From the NCBI GenBank assembly GCA_025454895.1, contig JALONO010000005.1:1-33179 (forward strand): a stretch of 33,179 nt of DNA, written 5' to 3'. Origin of the DNA: Bernardetiaceae bacterium. Its GTDB lineage: Bacteria; Bacteroidota; Bacteroidia; Cytophagales; Thermoflexibacteraceae. A program made the position numbers and the translations under genes. Under the pieces are notes generated by a model. The model was not told the origin of the DNA and ran no database searches. It saw nothing but the letters and a program-made list of their open reading frames with translations. Of this stretch, positions 8,757-16,732 are shown one piece after another. Within the stretch, counting starts at the first letter, position 1; every line of letters starts with the position of its first letter.

Positions 8757-10604
8757 ATGCGTAAGCCCCTGTTATTGCTCATGAGCCTATTGTCGTTTTT
8801 GCACTTGGCGGCGGCTCCGCCCCAAGTTACCCGCCTGGAACCGCCCCATTGGTGGGTGGGAATGAAGAACCCCGAACTGCAAATCCTGGTTTACGGCCCC
8901 GGCTTGGCCAAAACCGAGGTGAGCCTCACCTACCCCGGCGTTACCCTGGCCGAAGTAACCAAGGTCGAAAGCCCTAACTATCTGTTTCTCACCCTCCAAC
9001 TTGCCCCAGACGTGCCTCCGGGCGAAATCCCGATCGTGTTCAAGCAAGGCTCGGCCAGTACCACCATCAAGTACCCGCTCAAAGCGAAAAATACCGCCGC
9101 CAACCGCATCCAGGGCTTTGGGCCGCAGGATGCCGTTTACCTGCTCATGCCCGACCGGTTTGCTAACGGCAACCCCGCCAACGACCAGTTGCCCGGCTTG
9201 GTGGACAAGGCGGACCGCCAGGCCCCGTTTGGCCGCCACGGAGGCGACTTGGACGGGGTGCTCCAGCACTTGGATCACATCGTTGACCTGGGCATGACGG
9301 CCCTGTGGCTCAACCCGGTGCTGGAAACCAACTTGCCCGCCCCGCACTCGTACCACGGTTATGCCATTACCGATTTTTATCGGGTAGATGCGCGCTTGGG
9401 CGGTAACGAAAAGTACCTCCAACTGGTGGACGAATGCCACCGCCGGGGCCTGAAAGTGATCAAAGACCTGGTGCATAACCACTGTGCCAGCACCCACTGG
9501 TGGATGGCCGACCTGCCCACCCGCGACTGGGTACACCAGTTCCCGAGTTTCACCCGCAGTAACTACCGGCTGGCCGCCGTCTCCGACCCTCATTCGGCCC
9601 GGGGCGACAGCCTGCTGATGACTAACGGCTGGTTTGACAACGTAATGCCCGATTTGAACCAGCGCAATCACTTGCTGGCCCAGTACCTGATCCAAAACAC
9701 GCTGTGGTGGATCGAGTATGCGGGCATCGACGGCATCCGCATGGATACCTACCCCTACCCAGATAAGGAATTTATGGCCCGCTGGGTAGCCGAGGTACTG
9801 GCCGAGTACCCCCGGTTCAACATTGTGGGCGAGGTGTGGATCCACTCGCCCGCCATGACGGCCTACTGGCTGCGGGGCACCCCCAACCGCGACGGCTACC
9901 GCTCCACTTTGCCCAGTGCCACTGATTTTCCGTTGTGGGAGGCCGCTAACCGGGCCTTTACCGAACCCACCGGCTGGGCCGAGGGCCTGAGCCGCCTCTA
10001 CCACGTGCTGGCCGAGGACTTTTTATATCAAAAACCGGAGGAGAACTTGATTTTTCTCGATAATCACGATGTTACCCGCTACTTTACCGCAGTAAAGGAA
10101 GACGCAGCCAAGGTAAAAATGGGCCTGGCCCTCTTGTTCACCATGCGCGGGGTGCCCCAGGTGTACTATGGTACCGAAATCCTCATGGCGGGCGACGGTG
10201 GGTTCCACCCTAGCGTGCGCCGCGACTTCCCCGGGGGCTGGCCCGGCGACCCGACCAATGCCTTTACCCCGGCCGGACGCACCCCCGCGCAAAACGAGGT
10301 GTACGACTACTTGAAAAAACTGGCCCAGTGGCGCAAAGCCCAACCCGTGATCCACCACGGCAAGCTCACCCATTTTATCCCCGCCGAAGATACCTACGTG
10401 TACTTCCGGCACGATGCCACCCATTGCGTGATGGTGGCCTTCAACAGCGGCCAGAAAGACAAAAAGCTGGCAACCAGCCGCTTTGCTGAATTTGTGAGCC
10501 GTTACCGCCGTGCCCGCAACGTGCTCACGGGCGAGCAGCTTACCGATTTGTCGCAATTGGCCCTGCCCGCGCAGTCGGCCCAAGTGTGGGAGTTGGAGAA
10601 ATAG
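8757..10604 (+). CDS. Exported alpha-amylase, cyclomaltodextrinase/neopullulanase type (GH13)
   Basis: 615 residues from ATG 8757, chosen because it starts a proper signal peptide (MRKPLLLLMSLLSFLHLAAA). An in-frame ATG at 8682 would add 25 residues and bury it. An N-terminal beta domain (about 22-120) is followed by the GH13 barrel and a C-terminal beta domain of about 80 residues. The four GH13 regions are intact: KDLVHNH; GIRMDTY with nucleophile Asp330; VGEVW with acid/base Glu359; and FLDNHD with Asp435. It should hydrolyse cyclodextrins or malto-oligosaccharides in the periplasm or outside the cell. No susCD pair or regulator is adjacent. There is no obvious type IX C-terminal sorting domain. 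A bidirectional terminator separates it from gldM, which converges on it. Confidence 0.94.
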   Translation: MRKPLLLLMSLLSFLHLAAAPPQVTRLEPPHWWVGMKNPELQILVYGPGLAKTEVSLTYPGVTLAEVTKVESPNYLFLTLQLAPDVPPGEIPIVFKQGSASTTIKYPLKAKNTAANRIQGFGPQDAVYLLMPDRFANGNPANDQLPGLVDKADRQAPFGRHGGDLDGVLQHLDHIVDLGMTALWLNPVLETNLPAPHSYHGYAITDFYRVDARLGGNEKYLQLVDECHRRGLKVIKDLVHNHCASTHWWMADLPTRDWVHQFPSFTRSNYRLAAVSDPHSARGDSLLMTNGWFDNVMPDLNQRNHLLAQYLIQNTLWWIEYAGIDGIRMDTYPYPDKEFMARWVAEVLAEYPRFNIVGEVWIHSPAMTAYWLRGTPNRDGYRSTLPSATDFPLWEAANRAFTEPTGWAEGLSRLYHVLAEDFLYQKPEENLIFLDNHDVTRYFTAVKEDAAKVKMGLALLFTMRGVPQVYYGTEILMAGDGGFHPSVRRDFPGGWPGDPTNAFTPAGRTPAQNEVYDYLKKLAQWRKAQPVIHHGKLTHFIPAEDTYVYFRHDATHCVMVAFNSGQKDKKLATSRFAEFVSRYRRARNVLTGEQLTDLSQLALPAQSAQVWELEK

Positions 10605-10612
10605 TAACCAAA

Positions 10613-10652
10613 CAAAAAATCCCGGCCACTATGGCCGGGATTTAAATTTTTG
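10613..10652. terminator. Bidirectional intrinsic terminator between amylase and gldM
   Basis: An 11 bp perfect stem, AAATCCCGGCC (10617-10627) and GGCCGGGATTT (10633-10643), with a 5-base loop. It has an A-run on the left and T-rich sequence on the right, so it can stop transcription from both converging genes. Confidence 0.88.
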
Positions 10653-10663
10653 TCAGACAAAAC

Positions 10664-12274
10664 TTATTGGGTGATGTTGTAAGTGAACAAGCCAGCATCG
10701 CCAGGCATGGCCACTTCTTCAATACCACCACGGAAGTTTTTCCGCTGTACTTTCTTGATCTCGATAATAATCCGGTCGCCTTCTTTAGCGTTAGCGCGGA
10801 TGTTGTTCAAATTAGCTTCGCTACCACTTACGCGCATGGGAGGGCCAACAGGGCGACGACCCCGAGCGTGGGTGATCTCCATTTCCGCTACCCGGTAGTT
10901 GGCATCATCAGGAATGATTTGCTTGATGCTCTCGTCAGCCGTAGCCGTAGCTGTAATGGAAGGCGGTACTGATCCCCCCACTTTCAAGTCCAACGGACGG
11001 CCACCAGACCTAACCCCCAAAGTAGGCTTAGGCAACAGGCGCACGTTGAAATCTTGATCGCCGATGTAGTTGCCACCACTCGATACCTTCAGTTTCACCT
11101 TAGCGGCTGAGGGTACTACTACCACTTCGCCTTTCTTAGAGCCGCGCAGGGTTTCGGCCCCGTCAGCCGAGAAAGCAGGATCGTAAGCCACGCCCAGGGC
11201 CGGCACTTGCACGTTCAGCTTGTTGCCGCAGTTGCGGTACAGAGCGGCCACGCTAGCCGACTGGATTTGGATCACCGGCTTGGCCACAATGTAGTCAGCC
11301 TTTACCGTGAAGCTAGTATCATTACCGCTAGCGGTTTTGATGCGGATAGTGCCTTCCCAAGTTTTCTTGGCGTTACCATCGGCATCGTAAGCTCCGCCGG
11401 TGGCGGTAAACTCCAGCGTACCTACCCCGTTGGCATCCACTTTCACCGGGCCAGCCGAAGAGCTCATGCTAGGCTGGGCCGAAGTAGAAGAGGCACCAAT
11501 GAACATTTGGGCGCGGTACTTGGTGCCGGCGGCCACCACCTTAGATTCGGCGTTGTACATGGCTTGGATTTTGTCCAGGCGCACAGCCACGCTACCGATT
11601 TCTTTGGTCAACTCGCTCACCACTTGGGCCTCAGCGCGCACCACTTTGGTCTTCATCTCGCTCAATACGGCCAAAGAGGCTACTAGCGGGGTGTTTTCAA
11701 AGTTCAACCGGGCGAAATCCTTGCTCTTTTGGTCATCGTTTTTGGCAAACGCTGGGATTTCTTTGGCATCTTTGGCAATCGGCTCAACCGTAACCGTCTT
11801 GGTGTACTTACTCATGCTAGCAGCATAAGCGTTCAGCTTCTCCTTTAACTCGTAAGCCTTGCCTTTGGCCCCGCCTTCGGGACCAATCAAGAAATTCATC
11901 GAGTTATCGTAGTTTTTACCGTCCACTGGCTCGCCGGTTTCTTTGTCAACCCCGCCCGTGAATTTGATCAACTCTGACCGCAGGTCATCCATGTATTTAA
12001 GCATGGCGCGCGATTCGGCCTGAGCTTTCTGGGCTTGGGCGTAAATCTGCTGATCTTTCGGCGTGCTACCTTTTTTAAGCTGTTCAGCTACCCCAGACAT
12101 CAGGTCGTCGGTGGCTTTGGTGCCAACGCCAACGGAATACTGGAGACTATCGTCAATAAATTTAAATTTCTCCAAAACAGCGTTACTTACTTGGAGCGCC
12201 AAAAGCGCAGTAAGCACCAGGTACATGAACCCGATCATTCGCTGCCGGGGAGTTTCTTTAGCTCCACCTGCCAT
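10664..12274 (-). CDS. gldM: Type IX secretion/gliding motor protein GldM (PorM)
   Basis: 536 residues, usual length. GldM is anchored in the inner membrane by one N-terminal helix and spans the periplasm, transmitting GldL-driven motion to the GldK/N ring. The N-terminus has the hallmark MAGGAKETPRQRMIGFMYLV (1-20) running into one membrane helix (about 13-31). Arg10 corresponds to the conserved Arg just before the helix of Flavobacterium GldM. The rest is a long periplasmic region, helical to about residue 230 and then beta-rich Ig-like domains, ending LFTYNITQ. It lies 66 bp after gldL on the same strand. A terminator follows directly and gldN does not. Confidence 0.96.
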   Translation of the reverse strand: MAGGAKETPRQRMIGFMYLVLTALLALQVSNAVLEKFKFIDDSLQYSVGVGTKATDDLMSGVAEQLKKGSTPKDQQIYAQAQKAQAESRAMLKYMDDLRSELIKFTGGVDKETGEPVDGKNYDNSMNFLIGPEGGAKGKAYELKEKLNAYAASMSKYTKTVTVEPIAKDAKEIPAFAKNDDQKSKDFARLNFENTPLVASLAVLSEMKTKVVRAEAQVVSELTKEIGSVAVRLDKIQAMYNAESKVVAAGTKYRAQMFIGASSTSAQPSMSSSAGPVKVDANGVGTLEFTATGGAYDADGNAKKTWEGTIRIKTASGNDTSFTVKADYIVAKPVIQIQSASVAALYRNCGNKLNVQVPALGVAYDPAFSADGAETLRGSKKGEVVVVPSAAKVKLKVSSGGNYIGDQDFNVRLLPKPTLGVRSGGRPLDLKVGGSVPPSITATATADESIKQIIPDDANYRVAEMEITHARGRRPVGPPMRVSGSEANLNNIRANAKEGDRIIIEIKKVQRKNFRGGIEEVAMPGDAGLFTYNITQ

Positions 12275-12340
12275 TGTTTAGGAAGTTAAATGGGTTAGAA
12301 TAATGATGTTGAAAACTTCGTTTGACCTGTTTGGCAGGAA

Positions 12341-13168
12341 TTAGCCCTTCATGGCGGTCAACATGTTGCCGTACACGCGGTTCAGGGTGGTCAGGTTACC
12401 GGTCAGCTTGGTCATTTGCTCTTTGAACACCTGCGACTCTTTGCTGGCTTCGGCCATGCTCTCCATTGCCAAGGTCAAGTTGCTGTAGAACTTGTTCATG
12501 GCCTTCAGGTGGCTGTTGGCATCCTTCAACTCCATTTCGTAAACGGCGTTCAACGAACCCAAGTTCTTCGTGATCAACTGCACTTGTACGTGGTAGTCTT
12601 TGGCATCTTTAGCAGCGTTGGCCATCGATGACATAGCTTCTACCGTACCAGCGTAAGCCTTGTTCAAGGTAACCAAAGCCCCAGAAGCCGACTTCAGGTT
12701 AGTAGCATAGTCGCTAGATGCGTTGGCGGCATCGCTCATGTCGCGCATTTTCAACGCCGAGTCGTTCAAGGTTTTGATGCCTTGGCCAAAGCTCTTGAAG
12801 GAATCGGTGGACAGGTTGGCTTCGGCCAGCATTTGATCCAGACCTACCAGGGCACCAGTAGAGGCCAGCTTGGTGGTCAGGCCGCTATCATGCTTGGCAG
12901 GCAGGGCCTCGGCATTTTCGTCGGCAAGTTCAGGGTACACACGCTCCCACTCGTAGTGAGCCTCGGGGGGCGGGGCAGGCTGGAAAGCACCCAGCAAGAA
13001 GATGAAAGCTTCGGTCAACAGACCAACGGTCAGCATCTCGCCAGCGAATTTCCAGTGCATGATTTTGAAGAGGGCACCTACGATTACTACCGAAGCACCT
13101 ACGCTGGTGATTTTCGGCACGGCCACACGGTAGAACCATTCGGCCCCAGATTCACGTTTTTTGCTCAT
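12341..13168 (-). CDS. gldL: Type IX secretion/gliding motor protein GldL (PorL)
   Basis: 275 residues. GldL is the cytoplasmic-membrane proton-channel subunit of the type IX motor. Two membrane helices lie near the N-terminus (about 17-35 and 43-62), joined by KIMHWKFAGE. Glu53 lies in the second helix (GLLTEAFIFLLG), at the position of the motor-essential acidic residue of the family. The remaining 200 residues are a cytoplasmic, Ala/Ser/Met-rich, largely helical domain typical of GldL. A 321 bp gap separates it from gldK upstream, unusually long inside this operon, and it contains a perfect -7 box. gldL may therefore have its own promoter. Confidence 0.95.
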   Translation of the reverse strand: MSKKRESGAEWFYRVAVPKITSVGASVVIVGALFKIMHWKFAGEMLTVGLLTEAFIFLLGAFQPAPPPEAHYEWERVYPELADENAEALPAKHDSGLTTKLASTGALVGLDQMLAEANLSTDSFKSFGQGIKTLNDSALKMRDMSDAANASSDYATNLKSASGALVTLNKAYAGTVEAMSSMANAAKDAKDYHVQVQLITKNLGSLNAVYEMELKDANSHLKAMNKFYSNLTLAMESMAEASKESQVFKEQMTKLTGNLTTLNRVYGNMLTAMKG

Positions 13169-13311
13169 TGTTAATGAACTAGTTTTGAGTTAGAAAATGG
13201 TTTAGAAAATTTATTGCGAATGAGGATCGCCTTTACAAAACTTTACTCTTGCAATTAGCTTGCCATTATCCACTTCACTACCGAGCTATTTGCTTGAGCC
13301 TTACTGTTTAA

Positions 13312-13367
13312 CGCAAAGATTGCGGGCAGATTATCTTAGTCGAATAACCACACCTGCAATCTTTGTG
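13312..13367. repeat. Inverted repeat in the gldK-gldL gap
   Basis: Arms CGCAAAGATTGCGGG (13312-13326) and CCTGCAATCTTTGTG (13353-13367). The core CAAAGATTGC/GCAATCTTTG is perfect. As plus-strand RNA all 15 positions pair (two G-U). As minus-strand RNA two positions become A-C mismatches. The 26-base spacer is AT-rich and no T-run follows on either side, so a simple terminator is unlikely. Confidence 0.6.
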
Positions 13368-13382
13368 AGTACTTCAATTATT

Positions 13383-13398
13383 GTGCAAAACTATGCAC
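13383..13398 (-). promoter_or_regulatory. Putative gldL promoter -7 box within a dyad
   Basis: Minus strand GTGCATAGTTTTGCAC: a 5 bp dyad (GTGCA/TGCAC) enclosing most of the exact -7 box TAGTTTTG (13393-13386). No TTG is found at the expected -33 distance, so the promoter may need an activator. It would give a leader of about 210 bases. Confidence 0.4.
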
Positions 13399-13489
13399 TT
13401 ACCTGAAAATTTGTTAAAACCACGGATACCACTACAAAGTCCAACCACGTAATAAAGCTCCGTTTGAGTAAATTTTTGATGCCGTGCGC

Positions 13490-14575
13490 TTAGAATTCAA
13501 AGCCTGAGGAGCGGCCGAGGTAAGTCATGGCGCAACGGAAACCGATGAAAGAGCGGGCGGTGTCTTGGTACTCAAACGAGCGGGTACCGGTCTCGATCAA
13601 GAAGGCAATATCTTTCCAAGAACCACCGCGGATTACCTTACGAGGCTCATTTTCATCGTAATAAGTGGGGTTCAAGTCCCATACCAACGGAACACTGGCA
13701 GGGTTATAAGCATCTTCGCACCACTCGGCGGCGTTGCCAGCCATATCATACAAACCGTAGTCGTTAGCAAAATAAGCCGCTACCGGTCCTGTGTAAGAAA
13801 AACCATCGTCGTAATAATTACCACGGCCGGGCTTAAAGTTGGCCAGGGCGCAGCCTTTGGCGTTACGTACATAGGGACCGCCCCAAGGATACTTGGCCAG
13901 GTCGCGGCCGCCGCGGGCAGCGTACTCCCATTCGGCCTCGGAGGGCAGGCGGAAGTTAGGCAGCGGGAATTTACCGTCTTCTTCGCGGGCAGTGTTAATC
14001 TTCTTGGTGCGCCACTCGCAAAAGATGAGGGCCGATTTCCAGGTAACCCCTACCACCGGGTAGTCGTCAAATGCGGGGTGGGCAAAATAGTACTGGGTGA
14101 GCGGGTCGCCCATGTGGTAGCTGAAGTCGTTCATCCAGGTGGTAGTGTCGGGTTGCAGCAGGTCTTGCACGTCTTGCTGCTCCTCGATTTTGGGCAACAC
14201 CTTGCGGTAGCGGATAAACATGCTGCTATCGCCCGCGATGGGCAACATTTCCGGCACTTCCACCAAAAACTGACGGTATTCGTTGTTGGTGATCTCGGTA
14301 TCGTCCATGTAGAACCCGCTGATGGTGATCTGCTTGTTCATGTTGATCTTGGACGACGCAATGTCTTCGTCGGCTTGGCCCATGTGGAAGGTGCCGGGTG
14401 GTACGGATACCATGCCGAGCGGGAGTTCCTGCTTCCAGCCTTCGCGGCCGAGAACGCCCGTGAGCTGGCCGTCGTCCCCCTTCTTGCCGCCGAAGATACA
14501 ACCTTGCAGTACTGCCGCTGAGGATAGCACTACGCAGGTGCTCTTTATGCCTTGTAATAAGCGCGGTTTCATCAT
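13490..14575 (-). CDS. gldK: Type IX secretion/gliding lipoprotein GldK (PorK)
   Basis: 361 residues. GldK is an outer-membrane lipoprotein that forms the periplasmic ring of the type IX system with GldN. A lipoprotein signal peptide ends at Cys26 (SSAAVLQGC). The mature part is a formylglycine-generating-enzyme (SUMF1) fold, with PPGTFHMGQADED near the start, FRLPSEAEWEYAARGG in the middle and VIRGGSWKD near the end. In GldK this fold is structural. It lies 157 bp downstream of porP on the same strand. That gap contains a small inverted repeat (GGTTGTTG at 14634-14641, CAACAACC at 14666-14673) and no exact -7 box, so read-through from porP is likely. Confidence 0.95.
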   Translation of the reverse strand: MMKPRLLQGIKSTCVVLSSAAVLQGCIFGGKKGDDGQLTGVLGREGWKQELPLGMVSVPPGTFHMGQADEDIASSKINMNKQITISGFYMDDTEITNNEYRQFLVEVPEMLPIAGDSSMFIRYRKVLPKIEEQQDVQDLLQPDTTTWMNDFSYHMGDPLTQYYFAHPAFDDYPVVGVTWKSALIFCEWRTKKINTAREEDGKFPLPNFRLPSEAEWEYAARGGRDLAKYPWGGPYVRNAKGCALANFKPGRGNYYDDGFSYTGPVAAYFANDYGLYDMAGNAAEWCEDAYNPASVPLVWDLNPTYYDENEPRKVIRGGSWKDIAFLIETGTRSFEYQDTARSFIGFRCAMTYLGRSSGFEF

Positions 14576-14732
14576 TATTGATATTTTGGACTTTGCAAAA
14601 ACGTAAATCGTTTGATATAACTTTTAAAATGTCGGTTGTTGTTTTTCTTGGTTTGAAGGGGTAGTCAACAACCCTGCCTTACTTCCTTTATGTTTTGCAG
14701 TCAACTATACGCAAAAATGAAACCAAACTTTG

Positions 14733-15719
14733 TTACTCAAATCTGAATCTCGGTGTGCGTATAATGTACCGTCTGGGCTTTGCTGCGGCAGGAATTCGGT
14801 AAGCTAACCGTAATTCGTGCGAGGTGGTTGCTAGAGCCGCCTGGCTGTTCAGCCGCAGGTCGCCGGCATATCCGATGCTCAGTGAGTTATCCTTCAACAA
14901 GTTAAGCCCTAACAACAAAATGGCGTCGTTAACGCCGCTGTTCGTGCCGCTGGGGGCAATGTCGCGAAACGACAACCCCACCACGAACTTTTGCTGGTAA
15001 CTTAACACCGCGCTACCTTCAAACGAGGTAACGTTGCGTAAGTTGGTTTTCACGATCCCGGAAGGGGAGAGCGTTAAACTGGGCGACAAGTCAAAGTTCA
15101 ATCCACCTAACAACGTATAATTGCCTTCTAGTCGATTGGAAACAATCTCTGTGCCATAGTTGAGGGTAGGCTGCAAAAGGTGGTTGTTACTTAACCCTAA
15201 AAAGAATTTTTTGGACGAATAATAGACACCAAGGCCAAAATCCGGGGTCCATTGGCTCTCGCGCCCGCGCCCGGAAATGAGCGGATCGTTGGGGTCGTTG
15301 GCCCTAAAACGGTTAAAATCAATGGTGCTGTTGTAAAAACCGCCGCTTACGCCCAGCGAAAAACGTCCCCGCTTGGTGGGGATGTGGTAGGCGTAAGAAA
15401 ATTTCAAATCATTAATGCTGGTGGGACCTAGCACGTCGTTCAAAAAGTGGAGGCCGATGCCGCTATTGACCGAGTTGAGCGGCATGCTGTAAGAAAACAC
15501 CGTGCTCACGGGCGCGCCCCCGTCGTCGAAGGTGGGGGTGTAACCAACCCACTGCCGCCGGTAAAGCAGGTTAAACTGGGTAAACCGTGGGTCCACGCCA
15601 GCCGTGGCCGGGTTAAGGTACAGTTGGTTGAACATGTACTGGCTAAATTGGGCATCTTGCTGAGCCAGCGCAACTAAACTGCTGATTGTGAGTAACGTAG
15701 TAGCAAAAAGTCGTTTCAT
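14733..15719 (-). CDS. porP: PorP/SprF family type IX secretion outer-membrane protein
   Basis: 328 residues with a signal peptide (MKRLFATTLLTISSLVALAQ). The mature N-terminus QDAQFSQYMFNQLYLNPATAG is the family hallmark. The rest alternates short beta-strands typical of a small outer-membrane barrel and ends in an aromatic C-terminus (RTPRFRFE). PorP/SprF proteins partner the GldK/N ring or assist secretion of particular substrates such as adhesins. The gene heads the gldK-L-M block and is downstream of hemD by 218 bp. The paralogue family is large, so whether this is the core PorP or an SprF-like accessory cannot be told from sequence alone; its position favours the core one. Confidence 0.93.
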   Translation of the reverse strand: MKRLFATTLLTISSLVALAQQDAQFSQYMFNQLYLNPATAGVDPRFTQFNLLYRRQWVGYTPTFDDGGAPVSTVFSYSMPLNSVNSGIGLHFLNDVLGPTSINDLKFSYAYHIPTKRGRFSLGVSGGFYNSTIDFNRFRANDPNDPLISGRGRESQWTPDFGLGVYYSSKKFFLGLSNNHLLQPTLNYGTEIVSNRLEGNYTLLGGLNFDLSPSLTLSPSGIVKTNLRNVTSFEGSAVLSYQQKFVVGLSFRDIAPSGTNSGVNDAILLLGLNLLKDNSLSIGYAGDLRLNSQAALATTSHELRLAYRIPAAAKPRRYIIRTPRFRFE

Positions 15720-15937
15720 TGTTGAGCGAGTTGTTTGTCCAAAAAGAACGTTTGGCGGGCACTTACCGTTGCAATTACGATTAATTAACCAGCGCGGGGC
15801 ATAATCGTTTACTCAATCGGCTGAAAATCAGCGTCCAAGCAAAACACTAGCACTGAGCCAGTTTAATTTGGCCGTAAAAACCAAGGGCAATTTACACCGC
15901 CAAGGGTAAAACTCAACTTTCTGGTAATAGACGCAGC

Positions 15938-16729
15938 TTATTTGTTAGCTTCTTTGATGTACACCTCAATAGCCCCGGTCATGGAGGGCGCGTCGGGGTG
16001 GGGGGCCTGGATGTCCAACAATAGGTGGTGATCAGTTACCGCTTTAGCCGTAGTGGGACCAAAAGCAGCAATGCGGATGTCTCCCTGTTGGAATTCCGGG
16101 AAGTTGTGGAACAACGAAGTAACGCCCGAAGGACTGAAAAAAGCCAACATATCGTAACCAGCCACGTCCAGGTCAGACAATTGGCTGGGCACGGTTTGGT
16201 AAATCACGGCCTCGGAGCATTTGATGCCACTCTTTTCTAAGAACGCCGGGATGTCGTCTTTTCGTACTTCCGAACAAGGGTAGAGGTACTTTTCGGTCTT
16301 GTGTTTTTTGAACAAGTCGAACATGTCGGAGGCCACGCGCTTACCGGTAAAAATTTTGCGCTTGCGGATCACGATATACTTCTGGAGGTAATTGGCGGTT
16401 TGCTCAGAGATGCAGAAGTACTTCATGTCGGCAGGCATCTCAATTTTACTTTCCTCGCAGAGCTTGAAAAAATGATCAACCGAATTACGGCTAGTGAAAA
16501 TCACCGCCGTATGATCCAAAATATTGATCTTTTGCTTCCTAAACTCGTTTTTACCTACGGCTTCTACTTGAATGAACGGCCGGAAGTCGATGCGGAGATT
16601 GTATTTTTTGGCAAGTTCGCTGTAAGGGTTTTTGTCGTTTTCGGGCTGAGGCTGTGAGATGAGTATGGTGTTTACTTGCTTAAGCCTTTCGCGGTGTTGA
16701 ATGATTGACGACAGTTTTTGTTCGGTCAT
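15938..16729 (-). CDS. hemD: Uroporphyrinogen-III synthase
   Basis: 263 residues. The enzyme closes hydroxymethylbilane with inversion of ring D to give uroporphyrinogen III for haem. Two Rossmann-like halves are visible: ILISQPQPENDKNPY near the start, HTAVIFTSRNSVDHFF at about 73-88, and LAFFSPSGVTSLFHNF with IAAFGPTTAKAV in the C-terminal part. These SPSG and FGPTTA motifs are typical of HemD. An N-terminal extension of about 20 residues is common in Bacteroidota. It starts 3 bases after the stop of the DUF4271 gene, so the two are translated from one message. Other haem genes are not in the window. Confidence 0.92.
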   Translation of the reverse strand: MTEQKLSSIIQHRERLKQVNTILISQPQPENDKNPYSELAKKYNLRIDFRPFIQVEAVGKNEFRKQKINILDHTAVIFTSRNSVDHFFKLCEESKIEMPADMKYFCISEQTANYLQKYIVIRKRKIFTGKRVASDMFDLFKKHKTEKYLYPCSEVRKDDIPAFLEKSGIKCSEAVIYQTVPSQLSDLDVAGYDMLAFFSPSGVTSLFHNFPEFQQGDIRIAAFGPTTAKAVTDHHLLLDIQAPHPDAPSMTGAIEVYIKEANK

Positions 16730-16732
16730 AAA

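Larger units (their letters stand above)
13169..13489. other. gldK-gldL intergenic region, 321 bp
   Basis: AT-rich and non-coding. It contains a perfect minus-strand -7 box (TAGTTTTG, 13393-13386) lying inside a dyad (GTGCA/TGCAC, 13383-13398), and a longer inverted repeat at 13312-13367. Together these suggest an internal promoter with a structured leader of about 210 bases before gldL. Confidence 0.55.

Noticed and set aside
8787-10004. 405-codon minus-strand open frame inside the amylase gene
   Set aside because: Fully antisense to GH13 catalytic regions that are conserved in the other strand; no domain.
13565-14521. 318-codon plus-strand open frame inside gldK
   Set aside because: Antisense to a complete gldK; no recognisable protein features.
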